Shown piece by piece: positions 23,289-34,500 of a DNA stretch of 64,000 nucleotides. A model generated the notes under the pieces. It did no database searches and was not told the origin of the DNA. It saw nothing but the letters and a program-made list of their open reading frames with translations. Positions within the stretch are counted from its first letter, which is position 1. Every line of letters starts with the position of its first letter. This DNA is from Pleodorina starrii (taxonomy: Eukaryota; Chlorophyta; Chlorophyceae; Chlamydomonadales; Volvocaceae). The stretch lies in contig BRXU01000011.1 in NCBI GenBank assembly GCA_030267565.1, forward strand, positions 1,974,501 to 2,038,500, in the 5' to 3' direction. The position numbers were made by a program, and so were the translations under genes.

Positions 23289-25053
23289 ATGAGTTCCAAC
23301 CCTCAGCCTCAACAACCCTCCGTGTCTGGCAACGATTTGCAGCAGGTAACTCAGCTTTTTGAGCATGGACGCGCGCGAAGAGCGCATGCGACAAGTAGTG
23401 CCCCCTGTCATTGCAGAGCATGAAGGAGTTGACTATTAAGGATGAGGAGGTTGGCTCCTCAAGCAAGCCAGCGCAGAACCCGGCAACAGCGGAGGTGCGA
23501 CTTCCGGCATAAGTCGGTGACCATGGCCGATAGCGCACGATACTTTCTTTCATAATTGGGGTGTATGGCCTGCAGATTTTCGAGGGGCGGCTCATTGAAG
23601 GCGACCTGAAAAGCGGTGGTCATGTGCTGTCAGCATCGGCAGGCACCGGGGCGTCACGGCAGACATACAACTACTCCACAGACCGCGTCGTTGGAAACGG
23701 TTCATTTGGAGTGGTTTTTCAGGCGACATGCTTGGAGACGGGCGAGACGGTGGGTGTTGCGGCAGCGTCTGCTCACATGCGGTGCTGAGCCATGTTGAGC
23801 TGCGTCGTGCACGGGAGCGACGCGTGTGCACTCTGTGGCTGGGCGCAGGTTGCAATCAAGAAGGTGCTTCAGGACAAGCGGTTTAAGAACCGGGAACTGC
23901 AGATTATGAAGCTTGTAGAACACCCCAACATCGTCAAGCTGAAGCACTGCTTCTACTCCCACACCGACAAGGATGAGACCTACCTGCACCTGGTCCTGGA
24001 GTTCGTGCCGGACACCGTCTACCGGATCAGCAAGCATTACGCGAAGAACAACCAGCGGATGCCCAACCTGTTCGTTAAGCTGTACGCCTACCAGATGTGC
24101 CGTGCGCTTAACTCCATCCACAAGATGGGCATCTGCCACCGCGACATCAAGCCGCAGAATCTCCTCGTCAACACGGAGACGCACCAGCTGAAGCTCTGCG
24201 ACTTTGGCAGCGCCAAGGTGCTGATTAAGGGGGAGCCCAACATCTCGTACATTTGCTCGCGGTACTACCGCGCGCCGGAGCTCATCTTCGGCGCCACAGA
24301 CTACACCAGCGCCATTGACGTCTGGTCCGTGGGCTGCGTCCTGGCGGAGCTTTTGCTTGGGCAGCCGCTCTTCCCGGGCGAGAGCGGCGTAGACCAGCTG
24401 GTGGAGATCATCAAGGTGCTGGGCACGCCCACGCGGGAGGAGATCAACGCCATGAACCCCAACTACACGGAGTTCAAGTTTCCGCAGATTAAGGCGCACC
24501 CCTGGACTAAGGTGTTCAGCAAGCGCATGCCGCCGGACGCCGTCGATCTGGTGGGTGCCTTGCCACACTGCATCGCCACTGCTTGCGTGGATCGAAGCGC
24601 CTCGAGTCTGCCCGAGGTTACGGCCTCATGAGCTCACGCTTGACGTCGTTCCCACATCGCGCGCTTGTCCCAACAGGTGTCCAAGTTGCTGCAATACGCG
24701 CCGCAAAAGCGCATGACGGCTGTTCAGGCCATGACGCACCCCTTCTTCGACGAGCTGCGGGATCCCAACACTCGGCTTCCGAACGGTAGGTTTGCTTTCG
24801 TGTGCCAGGGAGTCAATGCGCGCATTTGCACGTTTGCGCTGCTGTTGCGTCTTGGCTCTCGGGCCCCCCCTAACCCACACGGCGAAGTGTTTCTCGGGCA
24901 AATATGTAACGTTATCCCTGTCCATTCCCGGGCATTGCAGGCCGGGCGCTTCCGCCGCTGTTTAACTGGCTCCCAGGCGAGCTGGACGAGGTACCGGCGG
25001 ACATTGTCCGCAAGCTGCAGGTGCGGGCCCATGTGGTCACAGGGGCCGGATGA
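23289..25053 (+). CDS. Glycogen synthase kinase 3 (GSK3/shaggy-like) Ser/Thr kinase
   Basis: Six exons, 23289-23345, 23417-23494, 23576-23749, 23849-24550, 24677-24785 and 24941-25053, give 410 aa, the usual size for this family. Catalytic elements are intact: Gly loop GNGSFGVV (85-92), VAIKK with the ATP-binding Lys about 107, [11 protein letters not shown] with catalytic Asp about 202, and DFGSAK (221-226). The GSK3 hallmarks are the activation-loop Tyr in [17 protein letters not shown] (Tyr about 237) and the [10 protein letters not shown] segment, whose first Arg reads primed phosphosubstrates. GSK3 kinases phosphorylate primed Ser/Thr sites; in plants they act in brassinosteroid and stress signalling, and in algae in flagellar and growth control. 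The N-terminal 70 residues are variable and Gln/Ser-rich and lack a clear inhibitory Ser9-type site. The start is set by the first in-frame ATG after a UTR intron. Confidence 0.95.
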
Positions 25054-26308
25054 TGTCTCCGCTTGGGTTCAGACGGTCCGTTGAGCGCTGGGTTTGCAAG
25101 AATCAGTCCTGGGGTGGACTGGGCATGCAGCTGTAGTTCGAAAGCAACGGGGCAAGACAAGCGCTAGTCGCCAGCTAGCAAACATATCGCCTGCCAATGG
25201 TGATAGCGGCATATGGATGTGCTCGAGGAAAGTGTGCATCTATAACTAACCAACAATATGCTTGCGGGATGAATGACATATTACTGATTACTTTTTGAGC
25301 CACTAAGCGATTTTGTCGTCGTTCGCCCTTCCTTTAATACCCCTGCAGCCTGCGGCGAAGACGGCGTAAGCGTTATCCAGGCGAATGGCCGCGATACAGG
25401 AAGATTGAGCGGCACCGTATCAGTACTGAGCTAGCGAACTAGGAGGCGAAATTGGAGAGACTTTGGGCGGTGGAAGGAGGCTGGGAGGCGAAATTGCATG
25501 GTGCATGGTGCAAAGCCCAGGGAGAGGGGTAAATAGGCGGCCGGGTCCTGGGTTTCGTCCGTGCTGTGTCATGCAGGACTACAGACCCCGTTTACGTTGA
25601 TGGGACGTCTAACGGGGTTAATACCCTTTCGGGTGGTTTGACGCGGGCGAGCGGGGAATCTTCTATCAGCGGTTCTTGGATCCATTAACCAAATGCTAAT
25701 GAATGAATCAATTTCGCGTGCCCTTCGGGCCGCTGCAGCTGAGTTTTCTTGCGTTGGTTTCGCCGTGCTTTGGAGTAGGACGTCGGGATGGAAGCGGCGA
25801 AGTGGACCGGTGTGTGCGAAGGCCAGCGCAGCCGCAGGCAGGCCTCGTGATCTGTGAAACGGGTCGTTCACTCTACTGCATGGCGCCGCGCGAGTGCGGT
25901 GTTGGGTCTTTCCTAGGCTGAGGATGTTCACGACGGTTGTTCGCGAACAGATCGCGTGGATCATTACGTAACTTGCATTCAATTTCACCTGTGCCTGATC
26001 TGGAGGCATGGGCCCTGCTCTTTTCAGTCGTTTACAGCATACATATGTAGTTGACCGCATGTCACGTGACTGGTCATGGACCTGGTAGTTCATGATGTTG
26101 CTTGTACAGCGGTCGTGTTACGTGTACGCCATGAACCTCCATGCCGCATGGAACTTGTGCAAGCAACATGCGGGTATTTACTTGCGAAATCCCCACAATC
26201 TAATAAAGCTTAACCACACTCGTCAAAACCTCGTCCAAGCTCAAAAATGTCCCTCGCTAAATCCACCGCTCTCCCTCTGTCAGCACAATCTCCAGCTGCA
26301 GGTACGAT
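25054..26308. other. Convergent intergenic region
   Basis: This 1.25-kb stretch lies between the 3' ends of the GSK3 and epimerase genes. It carries their 3' UTRs. No gene was recognised. Confidence 0.55.
26032..26036 (-). terminator. Candidate poly(A) signal TGTAA (reverse strand)
   Basis: TTACA on the plus strand reads TGTAA about 275 nt downstream of the epimerase stop codon. Assigned by motif and position only. Confidence 0.35.
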
Positions 26309-28901
26309 TTACGCAAGGACCTTGGCGGGGGCCTTGCTGACCTTGATGCCGTTGATAGCTGCATCAGAGACAAGAAGCGATACAGGGGAGACGTCAATAA
26401 GCATAGGGAACACCCGGCGTGTTTCGGGTTATCCACGGATAGGCCCAAGAACGGTAAATACGTGCATAACGAAGTCTTTCCGTCTGCAAGCATGTTTCTT
26501 GAGGGTTGCTTACCATCGCGGTACGACTTGGCCTTGAACACGGCCGAACCCGCGACAATGGCGTTGGCGCCGGCCTCAATGACCTGCAGAGAGGACGCAT
26601 AGGATGTCAGTCGGTCGAGGCCTCATGTAAGGTCGCTCTGCCTATGCGGAACCATACCGTACCCTCGAAGACAGACGTAATCAGGGGCGGCATACAATTT
26701 GGTTGGTTAGGCCGTCGCGCTGTCAAACACATGAACGCACCTTGTAGGCGTTCTCCGGGGTCACACCGCCGTCGACCTCAATCCACGGGTTGACACCCTG
26801 TCAGCAATGAAGGGAGAAGGCAATCAATATATTTTTCCACATTCATCAAGAGGTTGTCTCTCCCCCCCCTCACGCACAAATATTTCGTGTCCGTTGCTTG
26901 AGGTCGCTTCGGTCCCGAACAAGAGCTCCCATGCAGGTGGGAAATCGATCAGGCACGGAGCCCGCAGCCCACCGGTTCCAGCACCCCATCCCTGCCTGAT
27001 GCACTTTACAGCGCGTTGGCACAAAGGTACCGGTTTCGTGAAGTTGGCTCTCGCGCCCGTTCCGTCTCCGCCCCGTTTTCCCCGCCCCCACTGTGCACTG
27101 TCCCAGAACCAGTTCGCCGGCAACAACCGGCACAGGCCAAAGCTCTTGAATTGCGCACACGTCCGATGGCACAAGCGCCTGTGTTTATGGATGGCGCCTC
27201 GGAACACACTTCTTCAAGCCCACCTTCGCGCGTGAACGGGGCCAGTTTCACGACTGTGCTGAATTCACCGTGAGGAATTCCCCTCCAACATCCGCAGCTC
27301 GTCACATCCCGGAGACCATGTCGCTCTTTGCACGTTCAGACATTGCGGCCAGCCAGCCTCCCACCTCCCTTCCCCTGATCTGCTTACCACCACCCCTCAA
27401 TCCCAAGTGCTGCGCCGCCAACGTGGCGACATCGTGCCCGCACCGGACGACGAACTTGAAGACCCCCGGACACCGTTTACACACACACACACGCACACGC
27501 GTGGCGCGCACGTCCCGGCCCACCTTCGCTTGGCACATGGCCTTGAGGGCGCGGATCTTGGCCACCTGGCTCTCAATGAACTTCTGGCCGCCGAAGCCGG
27601 GGTTGACAGACATGATGAGCACCAGGTCGCACACGTCCAGAACCTCCTCAATGGTGCTCAGGCTGGTGCCGGGGTTGAGCACGACACCGGCCTTGCAGCC
27701 CAGGTCCTTGACCTAAGGGTGGACGAGAAGAAGAGGAGAAGCAGCCGCAGGGCCGGGTTGGAGGGTTGGGTTGGATAAGACGAAAGGGGAAGCGGCCCAA
27801 CAACCGGCTTAGCCCCGGACGACGTCGGTGCTGTTACGGGAACTCTGGAGTTGCTTGGCGGGTAAAGTAAAATTGTGATTTGCGAGACACACGCACGCCG
27901 CGGTCGCTGAAGCGACGCGACCGGGCCGCCGCAACCGGCGCAGGGGTCTGGAACGGCGCAACCAATACAATGCAAGGGCTTGCTGTGCTTTGAAACCGTA
28001 GTCTGGCGGGAGCAATACCCTTGACTTAGGTAAGTAAGACGCGTAGCCGCAGCCGATAGGCTAGTTACCCCATGTCACGCAAAGGGGCGTGACATGGGGT
28101 TATCCACGGAAAGGCTGGAGCCCATGACATGTATGGCATGGGGTGGGTAACAATACGGGTTTCCTGTGGGCAGGGTGTTGCCCAAACAAACGCGCGGCCT
28201 GGGCACCGTCCTATGCGGCTAGCCCCGGGGTTATCCACGGATAGGCCGGAGCCCGGGGGGGGGGACCTCAGCACGTACTTGGTTCAGGGTGCGGTGCAGG
28301 TGGATGGTCGACGACTGCTCAGCGTGGACGGAAATGATATCAGCGCCCGCCTTAGCGAAGTCGGGGATGCGGAGCTCCGGCTCCACAATCATCTGCAAGG
28401 ATATGGTTCGACGAAGAAGTTTTTAATTCCCCGCGCTGGGCACACGTGAAACAGTTATGCAAGCAACTATCTTTCTCACCAGGTGCACGTCCAGGACCTT
28501 GTCGGTCACAGGGCGCAGCGCCTCAACGACGAGCGGGCCGATGGTGATGTTGGGCACGAAGCGGCCGTCCATAACGTCCACGTGCACCCAGTCGCAGCCA
28601 GCCTGGTCGATGGCGCGCACCTGCGGCAATTCACATTCCAGAGCATTATACAGCTGCTTTGAAGGGCCCAGCGCCCGCGCCAGGCAAGCTCGGCGGCCGT
28701 CCATGGTATGGTTGTTGGAAGCAAGCGCACCTCCTCGCCCAGGCGAGCGAAGTCCGCCGAAAGGATGGAGGGCGACACAATGATGTCGCTCTTCTTGCAC
28801 TGGTCCACACGGTGGGTGGCCTGCACGCGAACGACGCTGCGCGACGGCTTGGCCGCGCGGGCGCCCACGGCCTTCAGGGAGCTGCGCATGTTCAAGGCCA
28901 T
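26309..28901 (-). CDS. RPE: Ribulose-phosphate 3-epimerase, plastid
   Basis: Seven exons, 28901-28731, 28620-28480, 28392-28279, 27712-27524, 26797-26741, 26583-26514 and 26358-26309, give 263 aa. Residues 1-28 ([20 protein letters not shown] onward) form a basic plastid transit peptide. The mature part is a full TIM-barrel epimerase: [35 protein letters not shown] with the metal-binding His and Asp, [34 protein letters not shown], and [13 protein letters not shown] followed by [12 protein letters not shown]. It interconverts ribulose 5-phosphate and xylulose 5-phosphate in the Calvin-Benson cycle and the oxidative pentose phosphate pathway. The length and all active-site motifs are normal. 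Introns are short except 27713-28278 and 26798-27523, which carry repeats: two TTATCCACGG elements and a CA tract respectively. Confidence 0.96.
26426..26445 (+). repeat. Intronic TTATCCACGG element, copy 1
   Basis: GGGTTATCCACGGATAGGCC lies in the last intron of the epimerase gene. The core TATCC-AC-GGATA is a small inverted repeat. Confidence 0.7.
27478..27501. repeat. CA dinucleotide tract
   Basis: A (CA)n tract with a few G substitutions lies in the fourth intron of the epimerase gene, next to the donor at 27523. Confidence 0.9.
28096..28122 (+). repeat. Intronic TTATCCACGG element, copy 2
   Basis: GGTTATCCACGGAAAGGCTG followed by GAGCC lies in the third intron of the epimerase gene. 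It is flanked by TGACATGG on the left and CCCATGACATG on the right, so the flanks are partly inverted repeats. Confidence 0.7.
28227..28256 (+). repeat. Intronic TTATCCACGG element, copy 3
   Basis: GGGGTTATCCACGGATAGGC continuing CGGAGCCCGGG lies 130 bp from copy 2 in the same intron. It is flanked by CCCCGGGG on the left and CCCGGGGG on the right. Confidence 0.75.
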
Positions 28902-31587
28902 CTTTAGATCTGTGCAAAGGTTTCACCCAGGCTAGGAAGAACGCAGTCGACTAAGGCAGTTTCTTGTGACGGGAAGAAGAATTATCCTTTGGAACGCTCA
29001 GCAGATGCTCCGGAACCAGATGGGTCTGCCACGGAAACTGCGAATGCAAGCCTACTCTCTGCGCGGAGATGCTTCGGGATATGCAAATCCATCTGTGATG
29101 TGTCCAGTGGCGACCTGGTGCGTATGGGCCTGGAAAAACATTCTTGTTAGTCTTGACATGGCAACGTCGAGCGTTGAGACGAGGGATAGCGCTTGCTATC
29201 CCTGAATAGCTAACAGAATCCTGACGCTGTGATTAAAAACGCAGCCTGAATGCCATACGGCGTGGGGAAGGCGGGAACAGTTGCCACAGTTGCAACCCCG
29301 CGGGTTGCTGTGGGATCTGTTCTGCGGGGGGCTGGTGCACGTCGCCAATTCGGGAGCCTCATGGCAAAGTCCCCCTTGGTCAGGGGTTGCTGAGCCTTCC
29401 CCCCCGGCTTGCTCGTTCTGTCTGGGTGACTCGTGCCTCGGCTGGCCTGATCGCCTCCAGTGCACTGCACGACCAGCTGGCCCGCCGGCTCTACTCTTCA
29501 AGAGTCTGGAGCCCACTGTAACAACCACACACGGGTCGTCAAGCAAGCGCGCCATTTGGGTCGGCTGCTTCACATTGGCACTCGTGGATCCTGTTTGTTT
29601 CCGTTGTTTGCAGACAGTGTGACTGCCTGGGATGGTGATGATTACTTGATCAGCTCATCATCCCCCCAACCCACCCACCCAAACCCTTGTCAATGAGAGG
29701 CGACCGTCCCGGTGCGCAATCCTGGATCCTCCCAAAATCAATTTCTGTATCCAACTCGGTGCATGTTCTTCACCTCGATTAGCAGCATGCACTGCGTGGC
29801 TCTGAGTAGAGCGCCATCTAAGCTCGTGTAGTAACTGTTGCCGCACAGACGGTACGCAGTTGGCGGATGTGTCTGTTTTAAATCGGCGCCCAATCTCCGT
29901 GTGACGGGGTGGGGGAAGATGTGCGGCATCCGACGCGGTGGGGGGAGATGCACGAGGCCCTTCAGGACCTGCATTCGATGCAGCGCACGCCCCTAGCTGC
30001 CATCGCACCGCATCGGAAACCACGTTCGGTTGTCCAGTTACACCCGGGCAGTCCTGACTGGCGGTACATCGTAGCAGCTAGCAGGGCCCCTCCCTGCTGG
30101 AGCGCATTGCATGTGCGCCAGCAACCCGGGCGCGTGCTCTTCGGGGGGTGTGTGCCTCCATGTGCCCGCTTCGGTGACGGGCGAGCGCGAGGGACGTACC
30201 GGAGCCTGATGCTACCGGTACCACCGAGCTACTGTTACATGTGAGAGCAACGGCGGTGTGGATATACACACCGAATCAACAGAGACTGAGAACGGCGCTT
30301 TCGCGCCGAAGACCACCAATGCACAACACCGGGCGCTAAACGGGCAGGTTTTCGAGTCAGGGCATGTCAACTTGTCAAGCACAGACCAAGGCACGCGACT
30401 GCGCCGAGACGTGCGACGCCGAGGCGAGGCACCCTGACCCCAGCCCGGGACGGTGCGCCATTTTGGGTACCCCGGCTACGGACACTGTTGTTCGGGGTCG
30501 AGAAGTCAACGGTGCTCTTTCGCGCTTTTTTCCGCATGGACGGACGGACGTAGAAACACCGGCCGCTTCCCCACAGGTCGAGGAGCACCTCCTATTGTAC
30601 CAACGAATCGGTGGCGACGACGGCGACGCCCGAACATCTCCCCCCACCCCGCACGAAACACGCCAACCGCTAGGTAGACCCTTGAGGCTTGTCCAGGGCA
30701 AAGGGCAAAATCTATACGGCAAAACGCAGGGCCGGCGTCGCGACGCACCTGTCCGGGCGATGAATGGGGCAGGAGAGTCTTCGGATGTATGCATGCACGC
30801 TCGCAGCCGCACCGAAGCACACGGGCGGCACCGCAAGGAGCGGCGGAGGCATTGAGGGGAATGGCGGACAGCGGGTTGCTCCGCGGCCGGGGATGCCCAC
30901 GCACGCACACGGACACACGGACACTCGGGGCAGGCACGTATCATGGGATGTCTCGGGCGACGCAGCCGCCACCACGCCACAACCCGTCTGTCGGTCACAA
31001 CACCCCTTATTACACAGACACACACGCACACGCATTGACAAACGCACCACTCAATGTCGACCGCTTCTTCTCTTCGGGACCGCAGCTTCAACAATTACTG
31101 CCGTACTACTGCCGTAATGGCGCATCACGCCACGAATGAATGAATGCACACTGCGGCAATCGACACGGGCACAGGTCCCTTCATCCCTTCGGGCACATGG
31201 GCGGCGGCCAAAAGGCTTCGGGGAAAACACCGATGCGCTCCTAACGTGGGGGGCGCGCCTTTCCGGGTTCCGGTCCCCCCCTTGTCCGCCTTTCCCCCCT
31301 GCCCCTCCCTGCCGCCAGCCCATGCCTCCTGGCTGCCAGCAAAGCGCCCCGCCACCAACTCCACCCTGAACGAATGAACGAACGCCCACTCCCTCCCAGG
31401 GCCACACAACTGGTGGTGAAAAGTCCGGCGACATGACGCCAATTCAAGTCGGGACCGAGAGCTGAGCGCTGAAGACCCGCTCCGCCCAGCCACTGGCCGC
31501 GCCAGCTGGCTCGGCAGGTGCAGCTGCCCGTAACCCCAAAGCCCCGGAGAGAAGGAGAGCGAGAGAAACAGTGAGAGCCTCACTCAC
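28902..31587. other. Intergenic region with a dispersed repeat
   Basis: This 2.7-kb stretch lies between the epimerase start and the 3' end of the LRR gene. It holds the epimerase promoter on the left, one full copy of dispersed repeat A at 29283-29530, and an imperfect direct repeat of about 25 bp around 29905-29955. ORFs of up to 239 codons around 30.4-31.1 kb occur on both strands and look like shadow frames. No gene was recognised. Confidence 0.5.
29283..29530 (+). repeat. Dispersed repeat A
   Basis: About 250 bp that align by eye with 49134-49390 (same strand) and 46010-46210 (opposite strand). Shared blocks include GCTCGTTC, a GTCTGGGYGACTCGTGC block, GCAGTGCACGGC-type sequence, and the right-end GTCTGGAGCCCACTGTAACA. 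No protein-coding content is evident; it is probably a SINE-like or MITE-like non-autonomous element. Confidence 0.7.
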
Positions 31588-34500
31588 TCAACAGGACGGC
31601 AGCTGCACCACGTTGACGCCGCTAGTCGCTGCCGCCGGCGGTTCGCCGCCACCACCACCGCTGCCACCACCACCACCGCCACCGCCGCCGCCGCCGCCCT
31701 CAATGACCACGCTCGACGCATGGCCGCCACCGTCGCTGACCACCGCATCCCCACCGCCGCCGCCGCCGCTGTTGCCGCCACTGCCGCTATCGCCACCACC
31801 GCCGCCGGCGCCGCCGACCTGGACGTCCGCAAACAGGCCGCGCATCGCCCACGCATCGGCGTGCTTGGACGACAGCAGCCGCAGCTGCAGCGACCTGGCC
31901 GCGAACGTCCCCGGCAGCTCCCCTCCCGCCGCTCCCAAGCTCGGCGTCAGGCCGGTGCCGCCGCTCTCATTGGCCGGCGCCGCCGAGACCAGCACCACAC
32001 CTCGCGGCGCCTGGCCGCACAGCCGGTCGTTGCCGGGCTTGACCACCAGCGTCAGAGGTGGCGCTCCGAAGTCGATGCGCTGCGACCACTCCGCGGGCAC
32101 GGATCCGGATATCTGGTTGCCCTGCAGTGTGAGGGTGGCCAGGCTGTCCAGGCCGCCGGAGGAGCCCCAGGAGGCGGGCAGGTCGCCTGAGAGCAGCAGT
32201 GCGGGGTGGGGGTGAGGGTGTGGGTGGGGGTGGGGTGGGGCCGGGGGTGGGGGTGGTTACGAGGGAGGCGCGTTCATACCGGTATTGTTTTCCCACCCAT
32301 CCCTCCCCCGGGCCGGTTCCAGCGCCAGACTCAAACTCCTGTGGCTTCCCCTGCCCCCAACAGCCTCCGTATACCTTTCCTCCCCTCCCCTCCCCTCCCC
32401 TCCCGTCCCTTCCCCTCCCCCTTGCCCTCCCCCGCCCCTGCCTGCCCGCCTGCCTGCCAGGGAGCAGTTGTGGAGTCTCAGCTGCTCCAGGGAGGGGAAG
32501 GCACTGGACACGCCCCAGGTGTCTGGCAGCGGTCCGTACAGGCCCGGGTTGAAGGACAGGTCCAGGTTCCGGAGCTGCGGGAAGGCGTTGGGGAAGCCCC
32601 AGTCCACCGGCAGGGTGCCGCTGCGGAGCCAAGGGCAGCGGGGACGGAGGAGGAGGAACGGAGATGTGGGGGAAGTGGGAAAAATGGGAGGCAGGCGGCG
32701 GGGGAAGGGACATGGGGATATAAACGTGTTGGGTGGGTTAAGTGGCATATGGAGGTGCGACGCGTACCGTGCCAACGCCCATCAGCCGAGTGGGAAGGAC
32801 GGACGAACAGAGGAGAGAGTGGAATTGGGGCTTCGAATGCGTGTCCGGTGTTGTCGGGTCCGGGGACAAAGCGGTACGACATGCATCCGCTTAGCTGCAG
32901 GTCCACAACCGTGCACGATGGTTCATGGCAATGAGCGCAGACGGGTGGCGGGCAAGTGGCGCGGCGCGGTGGGTCGCCGCGCAGCTGGGCCCGGGGGGTT
33001 ATCCACGTATAGGCCGGAGCCGGGGGGGGGCGCGGTGGCCGGTCGCCCGGGGGAGGCCGCAGCGCCGCGCCCTTTCAGGCTGAACGGGGCAGCTGCTCTG
33101 CCCTGCCCCGCCCTGCCCTGCCCTGCCCCGACCCACCTGAAGTTGTTAGCGGAGAGGAACAGGTTGCGGAGGTTGGGCAGCACCAGGGGGGAGGAGCCCC
33201 AGGAGGCGGGCAGCGGGCCTGAGCGGGGGGGGGGGAAGGGGGGGAGGGGAGTAACGATGAATGGGGAAAGGGGGTAGCAAAAGGCGGATGAGCGGAAGAG
33301 CAGGAGCATTCCCCGCCCGCCTTTGCACAGCAACCACAATCACTCACGGGCCTGTACGTGTGTGGATGTCCCTCCCTCCCCCCTCCCTCCCCCGCACCGG
33401 TGAGCTGGTTGTCGAAGGCCGACAGCCAGCGCAGGTTGGGCAGTGCACCCTCCGTGCCCCACCGCTGAGGCAGGGGTCCGCGCAGACGGTTGCTGTGAAG
33501 GTACATGTCGCCTGCGGGAGGGGGGGCATCAAATACCAGGGTGGGGGATAGGCCAGAGCCCATCCGTGAACGGGTAGGAGGGAGGGGGAGGTCGGCGGGG
33601 GGAAAGGGCGCCTTCAAGTTGGCATACAAGGGACAGAAGCGAGGGGGGGGCGCTGAGAGGGACTCGGAGGGAGTGGCTGGCAGCGAGCTACATACCGTAT
33701 GTGACAGGGCTGCGGTGGTGGCGCATCCACGGGCCACCGCCCAGCCCACGCCTTGCCTGTAACCTCCCCCCGGTCAGTCTCCACAGTCAGCTCCCACTCC
33801 ACAGCCCTCCTCCTGGCCCTCGCCCGGGTGGCAGCGCTTGCCCCGTCAAGCCCATCCCCCGAAACCCCCCTCGCGCCATTTTCCCCCCCCCCCACCACCC
33901 AGCAATCACCAAGTACTGCCCGGTTCGCCCCCCAGGTGCTGGTGCTGGTGGGAGGCATCATGTGGCCCAGCTCGTTCACACTACACGGATGCCAGCATGT
34001 GGCCCATGGCCGCCGATAAGCGCCTGTGGCCCCTACCCCCGGCCCAGCCAGCCCCCCCCGCCCCGAGCTCCCGCCAGCCACCCACCGAGGGCGGGGAAGG
34101 CACCCGGGTCACCCCAGGAAGCGGGAATCGTTCCGGTCAGGTCGTTGAACGCCACCAGGAGGCCTTTGGGGGCAGAGCGCGAGTTCGGGGGAGACGGGGG
34201 GGAGGGGGTGCATGTGCATTGCGACGTTTTGAGTGGGGGGTCAGGGTAGGGGTGGGGGCGGGGGGGGGATAGGGGGCGGAAGTGGGCGCATGCCCGATAC
34301 ACGGCAATTTCAATGTCACACAGCACCCGCGGGTATCATGGAGCAGCTAGGGGGGAGCAGGACATTTCCTAATCTCGGTCCAGGCGCCGGGTCGGGCTGG
34401 GGCCTGGGGGACAGCGGCCAGGACAAAGGCAAGCCGAGTTTCGGGGGCAGCCAGCGGCGGCGCGGGTCGGTGGTGGTTGTGGTGGTTGTGATGGTGGTTG

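Noticed and set aside
30375..31434. ORFs of 127-239 codons on the minus strand
   Set aside because: Low-complexity Arg/Cys/Val composition and dinucleotide tracts (CA/TG), with no coherent exon structure or recognisable domain.
32877..32920. Extra LRR exon (VVDLQLSGCM-like) in the intron 32621-33136
   Set aside because: The flanking exons join directly as NNFSGTLPVDWG in correct phase. Including this segment breaks the LRR period and has no matching donor and acceptor.
26427..33010. TTATCCAC as a DnaA box or bacterial/plasmid replication origin
   Set aside because: The surrounding genes are intron-containing nuclear genes and the motif lies within introns. The ninth base differs from the DnaA consensus, and no clustered boxes or AT-rich unwinding region are present.
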